This document shows positions 1 to 5,010 of a stretch of 5,010 nt of DNA, piece by piece. The stretch lies in NCBI GenBank assembly GCA_010027915.1, contig RGUG01000104.1, forward strand, positions 1 through 5,010. The letters run 5' to 3'. A program made the position numbers and the translations under genes. This DNA comes from a bacterium. GTDB lineage: Bacteria; Margulisbacteria; Marinamargulisbacteria; SXXA01. The stretch's first letter is position 1, and each line of letters begins with the position of its first letter. The notes below the pieces were generated by a model that saw nothing but the letters and a program-made list of their open reading frames with translations, was not told where the DNA came from and did not search any database.

Positions 1-1
1 G

Positions 2-388
2 GAAGCGATCGCCGCGGCCGACGCGGCCGGATACCCTGTCATCGTGGTGGATTTTCACGCTGAAGCCACGTCAGAAAAACAAGCCATGGGCCACTATTTG
101 GCCCAAAAAGTAAGCCTGGTCTATGGTACCCATACCCATGTAATGACCGCCGATGAGACCATTCTGGCAGGGCATACGGCCTATATCACCGATATTGGCA
201 TGACGGGGGCCAAGGATGGGATTTTGGGGATGGAAAAAGGACCCATTATTCAACGGTTTTTTGACCAACGACCCGTGTCCTTTACCCCTGCCAAAAGCAA
301 CCAGAACATGCTCAATGCGGTGGCAGTCACGGTGGATGAACAGTCGGGTCAGGCCTTGGAGATTCGACGAATAGCCGTTACCATATAG
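2..388 (+). CDS. ymdB: YmdB-family metallophosphoesterase, C-terminal half (5' truncated by window start)
   Basis: This is the last 128 codons of a YmdB/TIGR00282-type metallophosphoesterase, an enzyme family that hydrolyses 2',3'-cyclic nucleotides in the cytoplasm using a two-metal centre. The frame is open from the first complete codon at base 2, so the true start lies upstream; a GTG at 44 falls inside the conserved core and is not a credible start. The visible motifs are VDFHAEATSEK, VYGTHTHVMTADE and TAYITDIGMTG. The metal-ligand histidines fall at bases 56-58, 131-133 and 137-139. Their spacing (25 residues, then 2) equals that of H150, H175 and H177 in the Bacillus protein as I recall it, and the distance to the stop fits a full-length protein of about 260 residues. 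The other ligands (N-terminal Asp, Glu, Asn, His) are outside the window. In Firmicutes this gene often follows rny, but the upstream neighbour cannot be seen. The next gene starts 4 bases after the TAG stop. Confidence 0.93.
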   Translation, partial: EAIAAADAAGYPVIVVDFHAEATSEKQAMGHYLAQKVSLVYGTHTHVMTADETILAGHTAYITDIGMTGAKDGILGMEKGPIIQRFFDQRPVSFTPAKSNQNMLNAVAVTVDEQSGQALEIRRIAVTI

Positions 389-392
389 CACC

Positions 393-1406
393 ATGACGCA
401 TGCCATTCTTTTTATCCAGCCTGATGACGGGTTACTGGCCATGGCCCAACAGGTGTTTCATCCGCTGGTGTCATTGTGGGTGGCCCCGGGCATACCCGAA
501 GCCTTGGGGTTGATCGATCGGCACCAGCCGGCCTTGGTGGTGTCCAGCGTGGGACATGCCATGGCCTTGTCGGCCGATGCGGCCTTGTCGGGTCGGGACA
601 AGTTGCCCATGTTGTTACTGACGGTATCCTCCGATGATTGGGTATTGGCGTCCCAAGTGTCGGTTCCCCATGATGTACTGTTTGTGCCATCGGATCAGCT
701 CACCATGCGGTACCGGATTATGAAGCACTTGCCTCATCCCTTGTTACGTGTGGTGGCCCTGGTGGCGTCCGATGCGTGGGCGGGTATTCAACAGGGGTTA
801 GAAGCCTATGGGGTTGCGTGTCATGTGATTAAAAACGATCAATTATTACCCGATGCCATGGCGACCTATGCACCATCGGTGCTGTTACTCGATTCGGATA
901 TTCCTGCGTTAAATCAGGCATCGGCCTTGTCGCTGGCCGCCAAAGCCCAATTACCGGTGATTGGCATGATAGGGCCTGATGTCTCGGCCCGTCAGCTGGC
1001 CTTTGTGTCGGCATGCCAAGAGTTTGTGTCGCCTTCAGTGGGCATGTCAGAATGGCTGTATCGCATTTGTCAGGTGAGTCATTCGTCATTTCCCCTTTCC
1101 ACTCCCAAAGACAACCATCGGACCGTTCCCACCCGCGAGGGGGCATTTTCTCCCCTCTCTGATGTGGTGGTGACGTTGCAACACGAAATCAACAGCCCGT
1201 TAACCGGCATCAAGATGGGGGCCCAGACATTGGCCAAACGACTGGGGCAACCCGAGCAGGTATTGGCCAGAGAAATCGAAGCCTCTGCCAAACGCATCGA
1301 ATCCACATTGGGTCGCTTGCAATCGGCCCAGCGATTGGGCCAAGAGGTGTATTTAAATGGCACGACCATGGCGGTGTTTGATACCGAACCACTTCCATGG
1401 GCATAA
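393..1406 (+). CDS. Two receiver-like domains plus HisKA phosphoacceptor domain, no ATPase domain
   Basis: A 337-residue cytoplasmic signalling protein with no signal peptide or membrane helix. Residues 1-112 look like a receiver fold: an Asp pair (D11, D12) after strand 1 and a Thr (T77) after strand 4, but Ser-Ser (51-52) where the phosphoacceptor Asp should be. Residues 117-228 look like a second receiver: 'LLLDSDIP' keeps a candidate acceptor Asp (D167), but only one strand-1 Asp (D127) is obvious and the strand-5 Lys is replaced in 'FVSPS'. After a Ser/Pro/Thr-rich linker (about 229-252), residues 255-312 match a histidine-kinase dimerisation/phosphoacceptor domain, with H264 in 'QHEINSPLTGI' and a second amphipathic helix. 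The protein ends 25 residues later, so there are no N, G1 or G2 boxes of an ATPase domain. The tail 'YLNGTTM' resembles tails of other short HisKA-only proteins. It could be a phosphotransferase or a scaffold. ATG at 393 follows the previous stop by 4 bases; no clear Shine-Dalgarno is seen. The end overlaps lptB by 10 bases. Confidence 0.82.
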   Translation: MTHAILFIQPDDGLLAMAQQVFHPLVSLWVAPGIPEALGLIDRHQPALVVSSVGHAMALSADAALSGRDKLPMLLLTVSSDDWVLASQVSVPHDVLFVPSDQLTMRYRIMKHLPHPLLRVVALVASDAWAGIQQGLEAYGVACHVIKNDQLLPDAMATYAPSVLLLDSDIPALNQASALSLAAKAQLPVIGMIGPDVSARQLAFVSACQEFVSPSVGMSEWLYRICQVSHSSFPLSTPKDNHRTVPTREGAFSPLSDVVVTLQHEINSPLTGIKMGAQTLAKRLGQPEQVLAREIEASAKRIESTLGRLQSAQRLGQEVYLNGTTMAVFDTEPLPWA

Positions 1407-2122
1407 TTCGAACCGAAGGGTTGGTCAAATCATGGGGGGGCCGACGCATCGTTGATGGGGTTAGCATTGAGATGAAAACCGGTGAGGTGGTGGGATTGCT
1501 GGGCCCCAACGGGGCAGGTAAAACCACCACGTTTTATATGGTGATTGGATTGGTCACCCCTGACGAAGGGCAAGTATGGATTGATGATACCCTGATTACC
1601 CGGTGGCCCATGTACCGTCGTGCCCGGTTAGGCTTGGGGTATTTGCCACAAGAACCCTCCATTTTTAAGCGTATGACCGTTGAAGACAATATTTTGGCCT
1701 TGTGGGAGCTCACCAATGCGGTGCCAAAAGCCCAGCGGGCGGCACGCCTCGATGGGTTATTAAATGAATTGCGGGTGTCCCATATTCGACACGCCAAAGG
1801 GATTTCGTTGTCGGGCGGTGAGCGACGGCGGGTCGAAATTTTGCGGTCATTGGCTTTAAACCCATCGTTTATTCTATTAGACGAACCCTTTGCGGGTATT
1901 GATCCGATTGCAGTCCATGACATTCAGGGTATTATTCAGGTACTCAAGCAACAAAATATTGGGGTCATTATCACGGATCACAGCGTAAGGGAAACCTTGG
2001 CCATTGTGGATCGGGCGTATATTTTACACAATGGAAAGGTGCTGTTATCAGGTAGTGCCCACGACATTGCATCAGACGCCTCGGCCCGTGAATTGTATTT
2101 GGGGCGGGATTTTTCACTGTGA
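1397..2122 (+). CDS. lptB: LPS export ABC transporter ATP-binding protein LptB
   Basis: This is the cytoplasmic ATPase that powers lipopolysaccharide extraction from the inner membrane, working as a dimer with LptF/LptG-type permeases. All ABC ATPase motifs are intact: Walker A GPNGAGKT (36-43), Q-loop Q85 in 'YLPQEPSIF', signature LSGGE (138-142), Walker B 'FILLDEP' (158-164, catalytic E163), and switch H195 in 'ITDHSVRETL'. LptB-specific sequence includes 'GKTTTFYM', 'GGERRRVEI', 'DEPFAGIDPIAV' and the terminal 'YLGRDFSL'. The length of 241 residues equals E. coli LptB. The ATG at 1397 lies within the end of the preceding gene (10-base overlap, different frame) and gives the expected N-terminus; no strong ribosome binding site is visible, so translational coupling is likely. 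The stop overlaps the start of the permease gene (GTGA). The adjacent cognate permease separates it from the similar LivF/LivG ATPases of amino acid transporters. Confidence 0.97.
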   Translation: MGIIRTEGLVKSWGGRRIVDGVSIEMKTGEVVGLLGPNGAGKTTTFYMVIGLVTPDEGQVWIDDTLITRWPMYRRARLGLGYLPQEPSIFKRMTVEDNILALWELTNAVPKAQRAARLDGLLNELRVSHIRHAKGISLSGGERRRVEILRSLALNPSFILLDEPFAGIDPIAVHDIQGIIQVLKQQNIGVIITDHSVRETLAIVDRAYILHNGKVLLSGSAHDIASDASARELYLGRDFSL

Positions 2123-3204
2123 TATTAGATCGTTATATCTTAACGGAGCTATTGGGCCCTTTTTTGTTTGGGGTATTGGCCTTTACGGCCATTTTGGCGG
2201 GGAGTACCGTCTTATATAATTTGGTGGGTGATGCCATGAGGATGGGCATTCCATTGTCGACTGTTACCTTGGTTTTTATGCTTAAATTGCCGTATGTATT
2301 GGTATTGTCTTGTCCGATGTCCACGCTATTGGCCACCATTGTGGGATTTGGGCGCTTAAGTGCGGATGGTGAAATGTTGGCCTTTCGGTCGGCGGGGGTA
2401 GGGTTTTTACGGTTGATGGCACCGGTAATGGTATTCGGGGTGCTGGTGAGCCTGGTGACCATTGCCATGAATGAAGGGATTGTACCCAAATCGGCCCACA
2501 CGGCCGAAAAGGTGTTTCGACGGTTTACCGAACGGCAGCAAACCCCCATTCGGCAAAATGTAAATTTTACAGAATATGACCGTGGAATGCCGGTTCGTAT
2601 GGTCAACATTGGGGAAATCAATCGGTCAGTGTTTAAGTCCATTACGGTGGCTGAGTATGAACAAGGAAACCTCACCCGACTGATTCGCGCCAAAGAAGGG
2701 GGATGGGATCCCCAAAATGGGTGGGAATTTAGGGATGGGGTATTGCATTCGTTTTCCGCCTCACAACTGGGTGACATGACGGTGATCCGATTCAAATCAG
2801 AACGCATCGCCTTGCCGGTGGATCCGGCTCATTTGGGAAGCCCCAGCAAAAAAATGGAAGAAATGACCAGTATGGAATTGGCACAGGCCATCGAAAACCA
2901 GCGGCGACTGGGGCAAGACCCCATCACGGATATCATGAACTTTCACTTGAAATGGTCGGTCCCTTTTTCATCCCTTATTTTTGCTTTATTGGGGGCATCA
3001 GTGGGATTGCGACCGCATCGTAGCAGCTCGGCTACGGGGTTGGGGCTAAGTTTGGTGATTATATTGGTGTATTACATTTTGTTGTCATTGGGCACGAGTT
3101 TGGGCGTGCAGCGGGTCATGCCGCCGGTGGTAGCGGCCTGGTTACCCAATGCGTTGGTGGGAATCGTGGCGTTGGCCTTGTTACGGCGGTTAACGGGACG
3201 ATGA
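2119..3204 (+). CDS. lptF: LptF/LptG (YjgP/YjgQ) family LPS export permease
   Basis: The membrane subunit of the Lpt transporter, partnered with the LptB encoded immediately upstream. At 361 residues it has the family layout: three N-terminal helices (about 11-32, 52-77, 97-118), a periplasmic beta-rich domain (about 125-265), then three helices (about 279-297, 306-326, 335-356). Family landmarks are the start 'ILDRYILTELLGPFLFG', the cytoplasmic loop 'LSADGEMLAFRSAGVG' (80-95), 'NEGIVPKSAHTAEK' after helix 3, and 'KWSVPFSSLIFALLGASVGL' (278-297). The GTG start at 2119 overlaps the lptB stop by 4 bases and gives the canonical N-terminus; a G-rich stretch at 2101-2109 could serve as a weak ribosome binding site. 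LptF and LptG are paralogues, and sequence alone does not tell me which this is. Only one permease gene is present here, so it may pair with itself or with a partner elsewhere. Its TGA stop overlaps the next ATG. Confidence 0.94.
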   Translation: MILDRYILTELLGPFLFGVLAFTAILAGSTVLYNLVGDAMRMGIPLSTVTLVFMLKLPYVLVLSCPMSTLLATIVGFGRLSADGEMLAFRSAGVGFLRLMAPVMVFGVLVSLVTIAMNEGIVPKSAHTAEKVFRRFTERQQTPIRQNVNFTEYDRGMPVRMVNIGEINRSVFKSITVAEYEQGNLTRLIRAKEGGWDPQNGWEFRDGVLHSFSASQLGDMTVIRFKSERIALPVDPAHLGSPSKKMEEMTSMELAQAIENQRRLGQDPITDIMNFHLKWSVPFSSLIFALLGASVGLRPHRSSSATGLGLSLVIILVYYILLSLGTSLGVQRVMPPVVAAWLPNALVGIVALALLRRLTGR

Positions 3205-4289
3205 TGGTGACCTGGCGTGCCCGATTGGGGGGATGGGTGTACCAGCTGATCCGTCGGTGGCTCATTGTGCGGACCCATGCGGCACAGCGTCGGGCCATGC
3301 AGGCCATTGATTTGGAATCGGTGGTTGAAAAAGGGGACCGATTAATCAAAGCGACGCAGTTGTTTTTATCGCCAGTGGCGTTTTCATTTCGGGTACCCCC
3401 TGCCATTGGGGCGTCGGTGCATGGGTTATTGTTTCCGTCTCCGTTGGTGGTATCGGCGTTTAAAGATGATGTCCACATTTTAGGGTTTTGGATGAATTTT
3501 GGGATGGGAGGGGTCATCTTAAAAACCGTCATGCGTCATCCCCGAGAAGGCAATCCCCGTCCCCGACTCCAAGCGGTGGAACTACCGGGGATGAAGGGGT
3601 TATTAAATGCCATGGGGTTACCGGGCAAGGGGGTGGAAGCGACCATTAATCACATTCAAAAATCATGGGTGGCACGTGCGGTGAGGCCCATTGGATTGAG
3701 TGTGGGGGGCGAAACCATGGCAGAGTACCTTGAGGTCATTGAACGCATGGAAGAAGGATTGCGAACGGTGTCTTTTCCTCGGTTTTATGAACTCAATATT
3801 TCGTGTCCAAACACTGATGAAGGCCAGCAGTTGTTGCATACGCCCGGTTTGTTTCAGCAGTTGTTAGAGGGGGTTCGGGCTCGTACCGATGCGGTGGTCA
3901 GTGTCAAATTTTCACCCGATCAGCCCAACGCCCAACTATTACAGATGTCCGAAACCATGGCGGCGTTTGATCGGATGATGATTAATGTGGGCAACACCCG
4001 GTTTTGTACGTGTGCCGAAGTGGGATTGGCAACCAATGCCACCAGCACGGGTGGGGGGGGGTACAGTGGGGAAGGGTTGTTTCAGCGCACCTTAGAAATG
4101 GTGGGATTGTTGGGCCCGTTGGGCTTGCCTATCATGGCGACGGGTGGTATTTCGAGCCCTTATCATGTGGAAACCCTGATTGATCATGGGGCCACCTTGA
4201 TTGGCATGGCCACGGCCTTGGTGGAGAATCCTTATACGGTGCCTTTAATTAACCATCGGTTATCCCTGCAATCCAAGCGCATGTTGTAA
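3201..4289 (+). CDS. pyrD: Dihydroorotate dehydrogenase (PyrD) family protein with basic N-terminal extension
   Basis: An FMN-dependent TIM-barrel enzyme of the dihydroorotate dehydrogenase family, which oxidises dihydroorotate to orotate in de novo pyrimidine synthesis. Visible motifs: flavin-contact Lys in 'VILKTV' (K108), 'GNPRPRL' (117-123), 'LLNAMGLPGKGV' (134-145), 'ELNISCPNT' (197-205) with C202 in the catalytic-base position plus N199, S201 and N204, 'VKFSPD' (K236), 'NVGNT' (262-266), the glycine loop ending 'GYSGEG', and the phosphate-binding 'MATGGISS' (312-319). The 362-residue length and roughly 60-residue basic N-terminus (RR and RAR clusters, few acidic residues before 37) recall the membrane-associated class 2 enzymes, whereas a Cys base is typical of class 1. 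No pyrK-type electron-transfer gene is adjacent. The start is ATG 3201 (overlapping the lptF stop as ATGA) or the next codon, ATG 3204, which sits 5 bases after GGGA at 3195-3198. Assignment to the family is firm; class and exact substrate are less so. Confidence 0.88.
   Translation: MMVTWRARLGGWVYQLIRRWLIVRTHAAQRRAMQAIDLESVVEKGDRLIKATQLFLSPVAFSFRVPPAIGASVHGLLFPSPLVVSAFKDDVHILGFWMNFGMGGVILKTVMRHPREGNPRPRLQAVELPGMKGLLNAMGLPGKGVEATINHIQKSWVARAVRPIGLSVGGETMAEYLEVIERMEEGLRTVSFPRFYELNISCPNTDEGQQLLHTPGLFQQLLEGVRARTDAVVSVKFSPDQPNAQLLQMSETMAAFDRMMINVGNTRFCTCAEVGLATNATSTGGGGYSGEGLFQRTLEMVGLLGPLGLPIMATGGISSPYHVETLIDHGATLIGMATALVENPYTVPLINHRLSLQSKRML
4049..4076 (+). other. G-run cluster with nine consecutive G, G-quadruplex-type motif inside pyrD
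   Basis: Within pyrD codons 283-293 the coding strand carries G3, T, G9 (4053-4061), TACAGT, G4, AA, G3. This satisfies the simple four-tract G-quadruplex pattern (tracts of three or more G, loops of 1 to 7) and would also be present in the mRNA. The G9 run encodes three consecutive GGG glycine codons (285-287) in the conserved glycine loop before 'YSGEG'. Folding or slippage is not shown by the sequence; the motif itself is directly visible. Confidence 0.6.
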
Positions 4290-5010
4290 TGACGCTATTG
4301 CAAGGGGTCGCCATGGCCAATGCGGGGCTGTCATTGATGACGGCTTATTTGTTTGCCCATTCTCGTCACTATTGGGCATTTACGGCCACTCATGTATTGG
4401 TGGCATTATGGTCGGTGTTTTATGCGGTGTGGCAGGGCATATCCCATCCACTTGGACAACAGGTGGCGTGTACGTTGTTGCAGGTGGCGGCAATTTCTAT
4501 CCCTTATTTTTTTTCATGGGCGGCTTTATCGTATCCACATGTATCGTCTCGTATGTGGGAATGGCCACGTCATTGGGTGTGGTGGGTCAATTCGGTGTGG
4601 TGGGTGGGATTATTGGTGGTGTCCGTCACCCCCCTCATGATTAAGGGGTATCGCATTACCCCGTATGGGCTATGGCCGATAGCCGGCACGTTGTTTCCGT
4701 TGTTTTTGGTGTTTTTCTTTGTCAATATGGGGGTGGGCCTGGGGGCGTTGTGGGTGAGATCCAAACCCCGTCGTCGATGGGTAGAGTGGGTGGTGATGGT
4801 GTCACTGGCTTGTGCGGTGATAGGGGGAGCCAGTAATTTTCCATTGTGGTATGGATGGGACGTGCCCCCGTATGGCAATGCCTTGGTGGCAGTGTATTGC
4901 GTGATGATGATGGGGGCGGTCATTAAGTTTGAGTGGGTCGATGTGTCGGTGGTGGTGAGTCGGGGGGTGTCGTGGGGTATCACGGTGTGTGTGTTCGCCT
5001 CGGTGGTAGC
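4289..5010 (+). CDS. Multi-helix membrane sensor protein, N-terminal part (3' truncated by window end); probable 7TM histidine-kinase sensor module
   Basis: This reading frame is open from ATG 4289 to the last base, giving 240 residues without a stop. The sequence is strongly hydrophobic, with about seven helices (roughly 3-24, 28-49, 57-80, 96-116, 131-155, 165-185, 195-213) and an eighth beginning near 224. The pattern 'HVLVALWSVFYAVW' in helix 2, 'IGGASNFPLWYGWDVPPYGN' (178-197) and the following 'AVIKFEWVDVSVVVSRGVSWG' region (quoted here only in outline: K213, D218, R225) resemble the N-terminal seven-helix module found in front of histidine kinase, GGDEF and similar output domains. A basic loop (RSKPRRR, 157-163) sits between helices 5 and 6. 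The start overlaps the pyrD stop by one base (TAATG). An alternative ATG at 4313 has AAGGGG at 4302-4307 in front of it, but would leave helix 1 short. The output domain is outside the window, so 'histidine kinase' is inference; 'membrane sensor' is safer. Confidence 0.75.
   Translation, partial: MTLLQGVAMANAGLSLMTAYLFAHSRHYWAFTATHVLVALWSVFYAVWQGISHPLGQQVACTLLQVAAISIPYFFSWAALSYPHVSSRMWEWPRHWVWWVNSVWWVGLLVVSVTPLMIKGYRITPYGLWPIAGTLFPLFLVFFFVNMGVGLGALWVRSKPRRRWVEWVVMVSLACAVIGGASNFPLWYGWDVPPYGNALVAVYCVMMMGAVIKFEWVDVSVVVSRGVSWGITVCVFASVV
4302..4307 (+). promoter_or_regulatory. Possible Shine-Dalgarno (AAGGGG) for the alternative start of the membrane sensor gene
   Basis: AAGGGG lies 5 bases before ATG 4313 and is the only purine-rich box near either candidate start of the last gene. 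The overlapping start at 4289 has no comparable site and would rely on coupling to pyrD translation. Starting at 4313 would remove 8 residues and leave the first membrane helix at about 14 to 16 residues, so the choice is open. G runs are common on this strand, so the box could be chance. Confidence 0.35.

Noticed and set aside
5..12. GCGATCGC, identical to the cyanobacterial HIP1 palindrome
   Set aside because: I found only this one copy in the window, in a locally GC-rich stretch, so it does not by itself support a HIP1-rich cyanobacterial genome.
14..29. Short direct repeat GCGGCCG at 14-20 and 23-29
   Set aside because: It encodes an Ala-rich helix segment of the phosphodiesterase and is explained by repeated Ala codons; no third copy was seen.
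71..442. Minus-strand frame opposite the phosphodiesterase gene, and similar antisense frames at 412-690, 829-1146, 1079-1369, 1210-1530, 1534-1923, 3072-3278 and 3116-3532
   Set aside because: All lie opposite supported + strand genes, with no domain signal or ribosome binding site that would favour them.
1434..1440. Seven-G run near the start of lptB
   Set aside because: It encodes Trp-Gly-Gly in the ordinary N-terminal region of LptB, with no further G tracts close enough to form a convincing quadruplex pattern.
2004..2219. A 71-codon + strand frame spanning the lptB/permease junction
   Set aside because: It overlaps the conserved C-terminus of LptB and N-terminus of the permease in another frame and has no recognisable content.
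2133..2807. A 224-codon open frame on the minus strand
   Set aside because: It lies wholly antisense to the well-supported LptF/G permease, its translation has no recognisable domain, and the long antisense frame follows from the codon bias of the + strand gene.
4353..4644. Two overlapping + strand frames (4353-4640 and 4372-4644) of 95 and 90 codons
   Set aside because: Both are out-of-frame readings of the longer membrane-protein frame that begins at 4289 and stays open to 5010; their hydrophobic look comes from the T- and G-rich DNA.
4570..4983. A 137-codon minus-strand frame rich in Thr, His and Pro
   Set aside because: It is antisense to the membrane sensor frame. The Thr/His-rich content is the complement of GTG and TGG-type codons, not a plausible protein.

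Overview
The window is a compact six-gene stretch, all on the + strand. Adjacent genes are separated by at most 4 bases or overlap by 1 to 10 bases, which suggests a single transcriptional unit that continues past both ends. I see no promoter, terminator, RNA gene, CRISPR array or mobile element. Base composition looks close to half GC by eye. The coding strand is clearly rich in G over C, and codon preferences (GTG Val, TTG Leu, GCC Ala, CCC Pro, ACC Thr) look the same in every gene, so nothing looks recently acquired.

Organism: LptB plus an LptF/G permease means a diderm that exports LPS or a similar glycolipid to an outer membrane. A YmdB-family phosphodiesterase is typical of Firmicutes and several other Terrabacteria rather than Proteobacteria. 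Having both points to a diderm Terrabacteria-type lineage, for example the wider Cyanobacteria/Vampirovibrionia (Melainabacteria) group. This is an inference from family distribution and is not certain.

Layout: (1) 2-388, the C-terminal half of a YmdB-type cyclic-nucleotide phosphodiesterase, cut by the window start. (2) 393-1406, a signalling protein with two degenerate receiver-like domains followed by a histidine-kinase dimerisation/phosphoacceptor domain, but no ATPase domain. (3) 1397-2122, LptB, the ATPase of the LPS transporter. (4) 2119-3204, its LptF/LptG-family permease. (5) 3201-4289, a dihydroorotate dehydrogenase (PyrD) with a basic N-terminal extension and a Cys active-site motif. 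(6) 4289 to the window end, an open membrane-protein gene whose 240 visible residues resemble the N-terminal seven-helix sensor module of histidine kinases and related signalling proteins. Its output domain lies beyond the window.

How they fit together: genes 3 and 4 form the envelope-lipid exporter. Genes 2 and 6 are candidate signalling partners, one with a phosphoacceptor-type His but no kinase domain and the other a probable membrane sensor. They flank the exporter and a pyrimidine-synthesis enzyme. Whether the signalling proteins act on envelope assembly or only share the operon cannot be decided from sequence. The points most worth a second look are the ATPase-less REC-REC-HisKA protein, the sensor gene at the right edge, the mixed-class PyrD, and a nine-G run within a G-quadruplex-type motif in pyrD.
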